Shown: one piece after another, positions 1-7,627 of the stretch
Position numbering within the stretch: position 1 is the first letter of the stretch
How the letters are laid out: every line of letters starts with the position of its first letter
Assembly: GCA_900317015.1 (NCBI GenBank)
Contig: ONFH01000265.1
Location: 1-13,231, forward strand
DNA length: 13,231 bases
Source: an uncultured Erysipelotrichaceae bacterium
GTDB taxonomy: Bacteria; Bacillota_I; Bacilli_A; Erysipelotrichales; Coprobacillaceae
Direction of reading: 5' to 3'
Notes under the pieces: generated by a model
What the model saw: the letters and a program-made list of their open reading frames with translations, nothing else
Told to the model about the DNA's origin: nothing
Database searches by the model: none
Program-made: the position numbers and the translations under genes

Positions 1-1040
1 CCTTTGGCTTTATATTTCTTTGCGATTTCCCCTAAAGCATCAATCTTCTTACGTGAGTAGTTACCGGCTTCACCTTTCACATTGATCCCTTTGACATGCC
101 CATTATTTTCTAAGGCATTCTTGAAGACCGCAAAGTCAACATCCTTAACGGTTTCATTTAAGTTGACTAACTTTAAGCCAAAACGTGTATCTGGTTTATC
201 GATGCCGTATGTTTCCATCGCATCATGCCATGTCATACGACGAAGTGGTAACTGTAAATCGATGCCTTTGACATCTTTCATGATTTTTGCCACTAAACGT
301 TCGCCGATATCTAAAATCTGATCAGTATCCATAAATGACATTTCGACATCGACCTGCGTAAATTCAGGCTGACGATCCGCACGTAAGTCTTCATCACGGA
401 AACATCTTGCGATCTGATAATAACGTTCAAAACCAGACACCATTAATAACTGCTTGAATAGCTGTGGTGACTGAGGTAAGGCGTAGAATTCTCCATTATG
501 CACTCTTGATGGGACTAAGAAGTCACGAGCGCCTTCAGGTGTTGATTTGCCTAAATAAGGTGTTTCGATTTCAATAAAGTCTTCTGAATCCAAGAATTCA
601 TGAATAGACTTCACAATTTTCGCACGGGTGATGATCTTGTTTTGTAAAACAGGACGACGTAAGTCAAGATAACGATATTTCATACGTACTTCTTCACTGG
701 CATCGGTATCATCGGCAACGATGATTGGAGGCTGTTTCGCCTTATTGATGACCTTAACATCCTGTACTTCAATTTCAATATCACCAGTTGGCATCTTAGG
801 GTTCTTTGAACTTCTTTCGACAACTTTCCCAGTGACCTGTAAGATGTATTCATTCTTTACATCTTTGATCGTGTCATTGAAGGCTTCTCCAAAGACACAC
901 TGTGTTAAGCCATAACGATCTCGTAAATCAACGAAAGCGATGGCTCCCATATTTCTCTTTTTTGCGACCCAGCCAATTAATGTAACTGTTTCACCAACAT
1001 TTGTTAAACGTAATTCACCATTGTTATGTGTACGTTTCAT
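1..1040 (-). CDS. aspS: Aspartate--tRNA ligase, N-terminal part (runs off left edge)
   Basis: Class II aminoacyl-tRNA synthetase that charges tRNA-Asp with aspartate in the cytoplasm. The minus-strand frame opens at ATG 1038-1040 and stays open to position 1, giving 346 complete codons of a protein that is usually near 590 residues in bacteria. Visible parts: an N-terminal OB-fold anticodon-binding domain (about 1-105, starting MKRTHNNGELR), then the catalytic core with the motif 2 segment FRDEDLRADRQPEFTQVD near residue 215. The visible part ends inside the GAD insertion typical of the bacterial long form. Its start lies one base after the hisS stop (TAA-G-ATG), so translation is probably coupled. 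The nearest Shine-Dalgarno-like run, AGAAAGG, sits inside the hisS end. Expression should depend on the T-box leader upstream of hisS. The call is firm. Whether the enzyme is discriminating or also serves tRNA-Asn cannot be judged here. Confidence 0.96.
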   Translation of the reverse strand, partial: MKRTHNNGELRLTNVGETVTLIGWVAKKRNMGAIAFVDLRDRYGLTQCVFGEAFNDTIKDVKNEYILQVTGKVVERSSKNPKMPTGDIEIEVQDVKVINKAKQPPIIVADDTDASEEVRMKYRYLDLRRPVLQNKIITRAKIVKSIHEFLDSEDFIEIETPYLGKSTPEGARDFLVPSRVHNGEFYALPQSPQLFKQLLMVSGFERYYQIARCFRDEDLRADRQPEFTQVDVEMSFMDTDQILDIGERLVAKIMKDVKGIDLQLPLRRMTWHDAMETYGIDKPDTRFGLKLVNLNETVKDVDFAVFKNALENNGHVKGINVKGEAGNYSRKKIDALGEIAKKYKAK

Positions 1041-1041
1041 C

Positions 1042-2307
1042 TTATAAACCCAAACCTTTCTCTAATTCTTTCACAATATCTTCAAAAGCGACCTGCTTCT
1101 GTTCTTTTGTGCTGTTGTCTCTTAACTGCACATATTCGCCTTTGACTTCATCTTCACCTAAGATGATGGAATAAGCCGCTTTGAAACGATCGGCACTCTT
1201 GAACTGACCTTTTAAGCCACGGCCGGCATAGTCAGTGTCAACACTAAAGCCATTGGCTCTTAGCATCATGACGATCTGCATCGCAACATCTTTGGCTTCA
1301 TCGCCAAGAGGCATCACGTAAGCTTCAATGCCCTGACTGTCTTCATCTTCATCACCTAAGGCGATCATTAAACGTTCAAGACCAAAGGCAAAGCCAACAC
1401 CAGGCGTTGATGGACCGCCAATTTCTTCAATTAAGCCATTGTAGCGTCCACCGCCACCAACCGTTGAACCAGCCCCTAGCTTTGGATCATCAGAAATGAT
1501 TTCAAAGACGGTATGTGAATAATAGTCAAGACCACGAACTAAGTTCGTATCAATGACGTAGTCAACTTCTAACATATCGAGAAGTTCACACACTTTATCA
1601 AAATGTGCTTTCGCACTCTCTGTTAAATAATCGATCGTCTTTGGAGCGGTCTTCATTGATGGATGATCGGCATCAACTTTACAGTCTAAGATACGTAATG
1701 GGTTCTTATCAAAACGTGTCTGACAGTCGCTGCACAATTCTCCTAAGACCGGTCTGAAGTGATCCTGTAAAGCCGCTCTAAAAGCATCTCTTGATTCTTC
1801 ATCGCCAAGTGAGTTGATATGTAACGTAATGTTCTTTAAACCTAAAGCTTTGACGATGGTGATGGCCATCATCATACATTCAACATCGACATATGGTGAT
1901 TCGATCCCTAACATTTCCACGCCAAACTGGTGGAACTGTCTTTGACGACCAGACTGTGGACGTTCATATCTAAACATTGGGCCCATATAGAAGACCTTCG
2001 TCAGCTTTTCTGGACGGGCATACATCTTGTTTTCAACGTACGCACGAGCGATCCCCGCTGTACCTTCTGGACGTAACGTCATAGAACGACCCTTACGGTC
2101 TTCAAAGGTATACATTTCTTTCGTCACGACATCACTTGTGTCGCCGACGGCTCTATTAAAAAGTTCTGTGTGTTCAAAGATTGGCGTTCTCATTTCTTTG
2201 ACGTGATAATTCGAAGCCACTGTTCTTAAAATGCGCTCAAGCTTTTCCCACTTTTCGCACTCTTCTGGAAGAATATCCACTGTTCCTCTTGGTGCACTGT
2301 ATTTCAT
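1042..2307 (-). CDS. hisS: Histidine--tRNA ligase
   Basis: Class II synthetase that attaches histidine to tRNA-His in the cytoplasm, 421 residues from the chosen start, a normal length. Numbered from MKYSAPRG, it shows TLRPEGT at 77-83, the motif 2 arginine segment FRYERPQSGRQRQFHQ at 112-127, the HisRS signature LVRGLDYYSHTVFE at 256-269 and motif 3 GVGFAFGLERLM at 303-314. The C-terminal anticodon-binding domain covers roughly 325-415. A longer reading begins at a GTG at 2325 and adds six residues. I prefer the ATG at 2307 because AAAGGAG at 2314-2320 stands six bases before it and MKY is the usual beginning. It is the first gene of a hisS-aspS operon, one base ahead of aspS, and is preceded by a T-box leader with promoter and terminator. 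Confidence 0.97.
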   Translation of the reverse strand: MKYSAPRGTVDILPEECEKWEKLERILRTVASNYHVKEMRTPIFEHTELFNRAVGDTSDVVTKEMYTFEDRKGRSMTLRPEGTAGIARAYVENKMYARPEKLTKVFYMGPMFRYERPQSGRQRQFHQFGVEMLGIESPYVDVECMMMAITIVKALGLKNITLHINSLGDEESRDAFRAALQDHFRPVLGELCSDCQTRFDKNPLRILDCKVDADHPSMKTAPKTIDYLTESAKAHFDKVCELLDMLEVDYVIDTNLVRGLDYYSHTVFEIISDDPKLGAGSTVGGGGRYNGLIEEIGGPSTPGVGFAFGLERLMIALGDEDEDSQGIEAYVMPLGDEAKDVAMQIVMMLRANGFSVDTDYAGRGLKGQFKSADRFKAAYSIILGEDEVKGEYVQLRDNSTKEQKQVAFEDIVKELEKGLGL

Positions 2308-2313
2308 AATTTT

Positions 2314-2320
2314 CTCCTTT
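2314..2320 (-). promoter_or_regulatory. Ribosome binding site of hisS
   Basis: AAAGGAG on the minus strand, six bases before the ATG at 2307. It overlaps the region of the alternative GTG start at 2325, which decides for the ATG. It lies after the T-box terminator, so it is only present on read-through transcripts. Confidence 0.85.
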
Positions 2321-2332
2321 CGCACTGAAAAT

Positions 2333-2361
2333 AAAAAGACGTCCTTATTTCTAAGGACGTC
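2333..2361 (-). terminator. T-box intrinsic terminator of the hisS-aspS leader
   Basis: On the minus strand a perfect 10-bp stem (arms at 2352-2361 and 2338-2347) closes a GAAA tetraloop and is followed by five T residues at 2333-2337. The upstream arm contains CCTTAG (2351-2356, including one loop base), which can instead pair with CTAAGG at 2387-2392 in the antiterminator, so the two structures exclude each other, as expected for a T-box switch. Confidence 0.93.
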
Positions 2362-2541
2362 ATCTCTTTCGATCTACGCGGTACCACCTTAGTTCATGTC
2401 TCCATGCCCTCAAACGTTAACGCCGTTCTACGTGCCTAAGCATTCTCCAAAGTGTCCCACAGGGTCCTTTTCATCACTTCCACCAGCCGTGATGTCTCTA
2501 TAAAAATTCACCTATTTAATCTTCTTCATCGAATTATCTAG

Positions 2542-2570
2542 ATTATAGACTAATCGTATCCATATTTCAA
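2542..2570 (-). promoter_or_regulatory. Sigma-A promoter of the hisS-aspS operon
   Basis: Minus strand TTGAAA (2565-2570), a 17-base spacer, then TATAAT (2542-2547), a near-perfect housekeeping promoter. Transcription would start near 2534-2535, right at the beginning of the T-box leader. The -35 box is only 11 bases past the fbp stop codon. Confidence 0.85.
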
Positions 2571-2581
2571 GCAAGCTTATA

Positions 2582-4549
2582 TTAAATTAAAGCGGTGTAG
2601 CTTGTGGCGATCTGAACGTTCTCATCGATCTGATGTTCTTTCACATCCCCATTCTTATAAGCTCTCACAAGTTCATAGAGATCTTCAATTCGTTTATGAT
2701 AGACTTCACCCTGATCAGTCTCACTGACTCTTAAACGATGACGCATATATTCCACTTCTTCAATGGATGGTGTATTGTCACCGCCTTTGACGAAGTTATG
2801 ATGTTCCGCTAAGGCAATATGATGACTTGTAAAGATGAGAGTATAGCCGGCAATCCCTGTCTTTGAATGATAGGCTTTAGAGATGCCACCATCAATGACG
2901 AAGACTTTGCCATTGGCAGCCACTGGTTTTTCCCCTTTCTTGACTTTCACTGGGACATGACCATTGACGATATGTCCAACTTCTGGATCGACATCGAAGG
3001 CTTCAAGAATGGCATTGGCATACTTTTCTTCTTTGGAAAGCTTAAAGTATGGATTGTAATGTTCTTCATGGGTGCTTTCATCATCGATCAAGGCATGTTC
3101 AAATGTACTCATCTTATCTTTCCCAAAGAGTGGACTGTTCGCTCCACACCATAAGTAATAGAAGAGATCGGTCGCATCTGGATCATCATCCTTATGAAGA
3201 TAAGCGAGTCTCGCTTTCTTTTCAAAGTAATCCATTAAACTACGGCCACTGAAGTCCCCCTCTTTCGTCTTTAAGACGAAGAAAGAACCATCTTCATTCA
3301 TTGGAATGCAGCCATGGAATAATAAGTTATGATTAATGACTTTATACATTGATCCATTCGTAAAGAAGAAATCAATATGTTTCTGTAAGATAAAGGAATG
3401 TGTAAAGCTATAGACAAGTGACTGCATTAAGACACATTCTTCATCTGTTAATGTATATGGATCTTTTGGATCGATCGTTGGGAAGGAACAATCCCTTAAA
3501 GGATAAGTCACTCCATCTAGTTTGACTGTCTTCTTGTCATAATCGATCTGATCTAATAAGAGACGATGTTCCATCTGATATTCAGGATGACGATGGATCA
3601 TCTGTCCTTCTAGCTTCCACATGATGACCGTAATAGCCTTACACATCTTCCCTGCTAATTCTAGATCGACCTTATCGGTAATATTACGATCAAAGACATG
3701 AGGCATAAAGCAGTCACATGGGTCATCTTTATACACACGACCGGCAAATTCACTTAATGGTCGTAAGTTGATACTATAGCCATCTTCTAAGACATCAAAT
3801 GAATTATAGCTTGTGGCAATACGTAAGACACTGGCAATACATAATGGGTTCCCGCAGGCTGCCCCCATCCAGTGCGCATCATGGTTGCCCCATTCAATAT
3901 CGACATCATCAAAGCGGATCAGTTCACGCATGATCTTATCGGCATGCGGACCACGATCAAAGATATCACCAATGATATGTAAGGAATCGATCGTCAGCTT
4001 CTGAATCAGATGGGATAAAGCAGCGATCATTTCATCCCCTAGACCAGTCTCAACGATTCCATTTAAGATTTCATGATAATATAATCTCTTATCTGGATCA
4101 CTTTCATTCATCTCTAAGAGTTCATTAATGACATAAGCATATTCGCTCGGCATTTTCGACTGGACCTGAGCTCTTGTATATTTAGAAGCGACGACCTGGG
4201 TGATCGCAATCAGACGGTTGATGGCCATCTTCTCCCAGCCGATCGGGTCTTCTTTGTCTTTAGCCTTGCTTAACTGATGGTGCGGATAGTAGATCAAGTT
4301 TGCAAGCGAAGACTTTTCCTTAGGACTAAGTAGATCTCCAAAGGTCTCATCGATCTTATAACGGATCACCCCGGAAGAACTCTTCATCATATATAAGAAC
4401 GCATCACTTTCACCATGAAGATCACTGAAGAAATATTCTGTTCCTTTGGGCATGGCTAAAAGTGAACGTAAATGAATAATTTGACTGCAGGCACTTTCTA
4501 TTGTGGGATAGGTATGACTGAGTAATTTTAAATAATCAAGATTACGCAT
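2582..4549 (-). CDS. fbp: Fructose-1,6-bisphosphatase, class III
   Basis: Hydrolyses fructose 1,6-bisphosphate to fructose 6-phosphate in gluconeogenesis; cytoplasmic. The 655-residue length and the calcineurin-like metallophosphatase motifs identify the class III (Firmicutes) enzyme and not the shorter class I or II types. Numbered from the chosen start, metal-binding motifs are SDLHGE (42-47), GDIFDRGP (194-201), GNHD (221-224), HGCIP (412-416) and NGHVP (529-533). A longer frame begins at a GTG at 4582, but that codon would lie upstream of the predicted start of transcription, and AAAGGAG at 4559-4565 stands nine bases before the ATG at 4549, so I choose MRNLDYLK. It appears monocistronic, has its own promoter with an inverted repeat, and shows no terminator of its own before the hisS promoter. 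Family call is firm. Confidence 0.95.
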   Translation of the reverse strand: MRNLDYLKLLSHTYPTIESACSQIIHLRSLLAMPKGTEYFFSDLHGESDAFLYMMKSSSGVIRYKIDETFGDLLSPKEKSSLANLIYYPHHQLSKAKDKEDPIGWEKMAINRLIAITQVVASKYTRAQVQSKMPSEYAYVINELLEMNESDPDKRLYYHEILNGIVETGLGDEMIAALSHLIQKLTIDSLHIIGDIFDRGPHADKIMRELIRFDDVDIEWGNHDAHWMGAACGNPLCIASVLRIATSYNSFDVLEDGYSINLRPLSEFAGRVYKDDPCDCFMPHVFDRNITDKVDLELAGKMCKAITVIMWKLEGQMIHRHPEYQMEHRLLLDQIDYDKKTVKLDGVTYPLRDCSFPTIDPKDPYTLTDEECVLMQSLVYSFTHSFILQKHIDFFFTNGSMYKVINHNLLFHGCIPMNEDGSFFVLKTKEGDFSGRSLMDYFEKKARLAYLHKDDDPDATDLFYYLWCGANSPLFGKDKMSTFEHALIDDESTHEEHYNPYFKLSKEEKYANAILEAFDVDPEVGHIVNGHVPVKVKKGEKPVAANGKVFVIDGGISKAYHSKTGIAGYTLIFTSHHIALAEHHNFVKGGDNTPSIEEVEYMRHRLRVSETDQGEVYHKRIEDLYELVRAYKNGDVKEHQIDENVQIATSYTALI

Positions 4550-4558
4550 AGTACACAA

Positions 4559-4565
4559 CTCCTTT
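4559..4565 (-). promoter_or_regulatory. Ribosome binding site of fbp
   Basis: AAAGGAG on the minus strand, nine bases before the ATG at 4549. It decides against the longer frame that starts with GTG at 4582. Confidence 0.8.
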
Positions 4566-4573
4566 GCGCCTTT

Positions 4574-4602
4574 ATTGTACACTGATTTTCATATGATGAA
4601 AA
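4574..4602 (-). promoter_or_regulatory. Predicted promoter of fbp
   Basis: Minus strand TTTTCA (4597-4602), a 17-base spacer and TACAAT (4574-4579). The -35 box matches the consensus at four of six bases, the -10 at five. It implies a very short 5' leader of about 18 bases. An inverted repeat covers the -35 box and spacer. Confidence 0.55.
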
Positions 4603-4603
4603 T
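4585..4603. promoter_or_regulatory. Inverted repeat in the fbp promoter, possible operator
   Basis: A perfect 8-bp inverted repeat, ATTTTCAT and ATGAAAAT separated by three bases, covers the predicted -35 box and most of the spacer of the fbp promoter. The position is where a repressor would block RNA polymerase. The half-sites are AT-rich, so chance is possible, and I do not recognise the binding protein. Confidence 0.4.
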
Positions 4604-4641
4604 AATGTTTCTGTTAAGAATATCATTTTTTCGTAATAAAT

Positions 4642-4695
4642 AAAAAGAAGAGGATCTTTCCTAATAGGGACTTTCATCGTATATAGATCCTCTTC
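4642..4695 (-). terminator. Intrinsic terminator of the response regulator-kinase operon
   Basis: On the minus strand an 11-bp perfect stem (GAAGAGGATCT at 4685-4695 with AGATCCTCTTC at 4647-4657) is followed by five T residues at 4642-4646. The loop is long, 27 bases, and contains a small palindrome, CCTATTAGG, which may shorten it. It lies 19 bases past the kinase stop codon and isolates fbp from the two-component genes. Confidence 0.9.
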
Positions 4696-4713
4696 ATTCG
4701 CCATTATGGACTT

Positions 4714-6828
4714 CTATTGATCTTTTTCAGTGTTCTTGTCTAAAGGGAATGTTAAGATCACTTTAAACATATCCCCATCGACGGTGAGCTCAAAGGTCCC
4801 ACCCATGACTTCCGTAAAGCTTTTGGCAATCGCTAAACCTAATCCTGAGCCAGCGACGTGACGAGACTTATCACCTCTTACAAACCTTTCGACAATTTCT
4901 TCGGAAGTAAAGTTCATCTGTGCTTCGGAAATATTTTTCAGAGCAATCGAGACAGTCTTATCATCATGCGTCACATCAATATAGACTCTTGTATGCGGCA
5001 TCGCATATTTACTAATATTTCCTAAAAGGTTATCAAGCACACGATACGTTTTCTCTCCATCAAGAAGGCACATCGCACTTTCTAGATCAGCACTTTTGAT
5101 CACCTTTAAATCTTTTGTTTCCAGCTTTTCTTCATTTTCGACGATTGCCTGATTTAACAGTGATAATAGATCAAGGGAAGTTGTATGAAGCGTAACATTA
5201 CCTGAATTCACTTTAGAGACCTCAAAAAGATCTTCGATCAATGATGATAAACGATTGGTGTAATTTTCAATTTGGGTCGTGTATTCCTGCATGTCTTCTT
5301 TTGTTTTGGCATCCTTTAAAAGAATGACATAGTTTTTAATGCATGTTAATGGGGTTTTCAAATCATGGGAAACATTAGAGATCAGTTCTGTCTTCATGGT
5401 GGTGGACTTTACTTCTTCTTGAACCGCTGCCTCAAAGCCATCTTTCACATGATTCATTTCATCACGCAGGCTGTTAAAGACACCAAGATCTTCATGGACT
5501 TCACTAAAGTTCCCATTTGACAAATCTTTGGCCTGATCGACAAGCACTTCATATTGAGACTTCATTTGATACACTTTTTTTGAATAAAAATGAAGCAGAT
5601 AGAAAAAATAAAAGACGATGACCACAAGATAGAGGATTATGAAGTAGAACGGACTTGGATTGAATACGACATAGATCACTAAAGTCAAACCAACTAACCA
5701 TATTGTCTGGATCAATAGTGTCTTACCTAAGGCTTTTACATAATGATCATCAAAGAGCTCGTTCATGTAGATCTCTGTCCTCTTACTAAATCTGATAAAG
5801 GCACCAATAAATGTATGATCCTGAAAATACGTATGGATATTCATAATGATATATTTGATGCCAAAGACTGATAGTGAGATCAAGAAATAATTGAGCAGCA
5901 TGGCAAAGAAGACCATCAATAAGCTCATATTGGTTCCTGGCATTTGCATATTAAAAGCCCAGAGATCGATCATCTGATCACTGCTCACTTCAAACAGATT
6001 CGCATTGATCTGATAAAAGAGTCCAAATCCTAAAGCAAGCCCCATCATGATCAGAAATACATTCATGATCAAATACCAGTGTTTGATACTTGAAAATGGT
6101 TCTATATTTTCGATGATGTTCATTGGCACAAATAACATAAAGAACAATAAGATGACCGACGCCAGGAAAACAACAGCCGTCACATCACGAATCGTACGGC
6201 TGTACTGACCTAAGATTTCTCGCATATAGGTCGTCGTCAAAGTCTGTGGGACCTGCATGGTGATCATCATATTCTTTGGTGGGTTGATCTTCACTATACC
6301 TGAATCGATGGCTTTTTCTAATTTTTCCCTTTTTTCATACGAAATTTCGGAATTGTACCCTGTTGAAGTAAACAGATTCACAAAACTGCTGTCAAATGTC
6401 TTATAAAGATTGGCATTCGTCCCAGAAACCTGTCCCTTTTTATAGGTCAGCGTCAGATCTAAGCTTTTCTTTTTAAAACGTTTTCCATGCTCGTCTACAA
6501 TTCCTGATTTTTTTGTCTTAATTGCATAATAAAAGTCACTGCAATGACGAAGCTTCACCGTATAGTCATACATGATCCGATTCATGGTCTCATTGTATTG
6601 TTCTTTTTGTTTCTTCTTGACACCTTTCTGAAAGGACAAATACGAATAGTGCGGATCCGTCTGCTTCGCCTCATAGAGAATAAGATGTCCAATATTATTT
6701 CTCAGATTGCTTTCAGATAAGTCGATCTTTTTGACAGTGTTTGCACTCCACACAAAGACGCAGGATGTGATCACACTCATGACAATAAGCATGCATACAT
6801 AGACTACAATTACGATTCTTTTCTTCAT
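4714..6828 (-). CDS. Membrane sensor histidine kinase
   Basis: Sensor of a two-component system, partner of the response regulator directly upstream. From the N-terminus: a membrane segment (about 5-28), an extracellular region of about 185 residues, then five more hydrophobic segments (about 217-236, 250-272, 302-328, 370-389, 393-415), a HAMP-like linker, the dimerisation/phosphoacceptor helix with VSHDLKTP (His near 488), and a HATPase_c domain with N box LDNLLGNISKYA (about 598-609) and G2 box GSGLGLAIA (about 660-668). The usual DxGxG G1 box is replaced by LKNIS (about 630-634). Three starts are possible right after the regulator stop: GTG 6837, ATG 6834 and ATG 6828. I take 6828 because the Shine-Dalgarno run AGGTGAT, which overlaps the regulator's stop codon, is well spaced only for it. 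No ABC transporter is adjacent. The signal is unknown. Confidence 0.9.
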   Translation of the reverse strand: MKKRIVIVVYVCMLIVMSVITSCVFVWSANTVKKIDLSESNLRNNIGHLILYEAKQTDPHYSYLSFQKGVKKKQKEQYNETMNRIMYDYTVKLRHCSDFYYAIKTKKSGIVDEHGKRFKKKSLDLTLTYKKGQVSGTNANLYKTFDSSFVNLFTSTGYNSEISYEKREKLEKAIDSGIVKINPPKNMMITMQVPQTLTTTYMREILGQYSRTIRDVTAVVFLASVILLFFMLFVPMNIIENIEPFSSIKHWYLIMNVFLIMMGLALGFGLFYQINANLFEVSSDQMIDLWAFNMQMPGTNMSLLMVFFAMLLNYFLISLSVFGIKYIIMNIHTYFQDHTFIGAFIRFSKRTEIYMNELFDDHYVKALGKTLLIQTIWLVGLTLVIYVVFNPSPFYFIILYLVVIVFYFFYLLHFYSKKVYQMKSQYEVLVDQAKDLSNGNFSEVHEDLGVFNSLRDEMNHVKDGFEAAVQEEVKSTTMKTELISNVSHDLKTPLTCIKNYVILLKDAKTKEDMQEYTTQIENYTNRLSSLIEDLFEVSKVNSGNVTLHTTSLDLLSLLNQAIVENEEKLETKDLKVIKSADLESAMCLLDGEKTYRVLDNLLGNISKYAMPHTRVYIDVTHDDKTVSIALKNISEAQMNFTSEEIVERFVRGDKSRHVAGSGLGLAIAKSFTEVMGGTFELTVDGDMFKVILTFPLDKNTEKDQ

Positions 6829-6837
6829 TTTCATCAC

Positions 6838-7536
6838 CTACATTTTTTCAATCTTGTAACCAATCCCCCAGACCACTTTTAAATACTCTGGCTTTCTAGG
6901 ATTGACTTCAATTTTTTCTCTTAATTTTCTGACATGGACCATGATGGTCTCGGTATTGACAGCTGCTTCCTTCCAGACCAATTCATAGATTTCAGAAGCA
7001 CTATAGATTCTGCCAGGACTTTCCATGAGTAACTTCAGAATATCAAATTCCTTCTTGGTCAGTCTTGTCGTTTTGCCATTGACAGTCACTTCATGGCTGT
7101 AGAGATCCAAGCTTAAATCTCCGACAGTAAGTTTTGATGGATCTTCTTGCCCGCCATTCTTTAATTCAATGATCTGCTCATAGCGTCTCAGCTGTGCCTT
7201 CACTCTTGCCATCAGTTCCATCGGTTCAAATGGTTTTGTGACATAATCATCCGCCCCTAAATTGAGACCAGTAATCTTATCAAGATCTTCTGATTTGGCC
7301 GTTAAGAAGATCACCGGAAAATCATAAGACTCTCTTAGTAAACTCACAAAGGTAATCCCATCCATGACCGGCATCATAATATCGACGATTGCTAAATGAA
7401 TCGTTTCATCAAGCTTTTCTAAGGCTTCTTTCCCATTTTCCGCTTCTATAACTTCATAACCAGCATTCTTTAAAAAGATCTTCAATGTCGCACGAATGCC
7501 TTTTTCATCTTCGACAACTAATACTTTATGGTTCAT
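6838..7536 (-). CDS. OmpR/PhoB-family response regulator
   Basis: DNA-binding transcription factor of 232 residues controlled by phosphorylation from the kinase encoded just downstream. The receiver domain (1-118) shows the acidic pocket E9/D10, phosphoacceptor Asp52 in VDIMMPVMDG, the switch Thr79 in VIFLTAK and Lys101 in YVTKPFEP. A winged-helix effector domain follows (about 132-230), ending GIGYKIEKM. The start ATG at 7534-7536 has GGGAGGAAG six bases away, a strong site. The stop TAG forms part of the ribosome binding site of the kinase gene, so the pair is translationally coupled. Known targets cannot be read from the sequence; a weak promoter and a direct repeat upstream might allow autoregulation. 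Confidence 0.95.
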   Translation of the reverse strand: MNHKVLVVEDEKGIRATLKIFLKNAGYEVIEAENGKEALEKLDETIHLAIVDIMMPVMDGITFVSLLRESYDFPVIFLTAKSEDLDKITGLNLGADDYVTKPFEPMELMARVKAQLRRYEQIIELKNGGQEDPSKLTVGDLSLDLYSHEVTVNGKTTRLTKKEFDILKLLMESPGRIYSASEIYELVWKEAAVNTETIMVHVRKLREKIEVNPRKPEYLKVVWGIGYKIEKM

Positions 7537-7573
7537 AATCTTCCTCCCTCAACTGTATTGTAGAAAAGAATCT

Positions 7574-7606
7574 TTAAATAATTGCAATTGTATTTCTTAA
7601 ATAATT
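7574..7606. repeat. Direct repeat upstream of the response regulator gene
   Basis: TTAAATAATT occurs at 7574-7583 and again at 7597-7606, 23 bases apart, about two helical turns. Between and overlapping them is the palindrome AATTGCAATT (7580-7589). OmpR-type regulators often bind such direct repeats, so an autoregulatory site is conceivable. The region is very AT-rich, which makes chance repeats likely. Confidence 0.25.
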
Positions 7607-7627
7607 CTAAATTTTTTTTGTGAAATC

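Larger units (their letters stand above)
2308..2535 (-). promoter_or_regulatory. T-box riboswitch leader of hisS-aspS
   Basis: The minus strand carries the T-box core AAGGTGGTACCGCG at 2377-2390, the element that pairs with the free 3' end of uncharged tRNA. CTAAGG at 2387-2392 can pair with CCTTAG at 2351-2356 to build the antiterminator, which competes with the terminator hairpin at 2338-2361. Upstream, CATCAC and GTGATG flank the loop GGCTGGTGGAA, resembling the distal end of Stem I, with AGAGA just before it. The specifier candidate is GAC within GGGACACTTTGG (codon bases at 2454-2456), which overlaps a CAC at 2452-2454. Regulation inferred: uncharged tRNA-Asp (or tRNA-His) allows read-through into hisS-aspS. 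The leader is rather short, about 230 bases from the predicted start of transcription to the hisS ATG. T-box identity is firm; the Stem I fold and specifier are tentative. Confidence 0.93.

Noticed and set aside
82..915. Plus-strand open frames opposite aspS
   Set aside because: The minus strand here encodes clear AspRS motifs without interruption to the window edge, so these are antisense shadows.
2867..3252. Two plus-strand open frames opposite fbp
   Set aside because: They lie antisense inside the well-supported fbp gene, have no ribosome binding sites of note and no recognisable protein features.
2582..4582. Longer fbp reading from GTG 4582
   Set aside because: The ribosome binding site lies between this codon and ATG 4549, and the predicted -10 box overlaps the region just after the GTG, so it would not be on the transcript.
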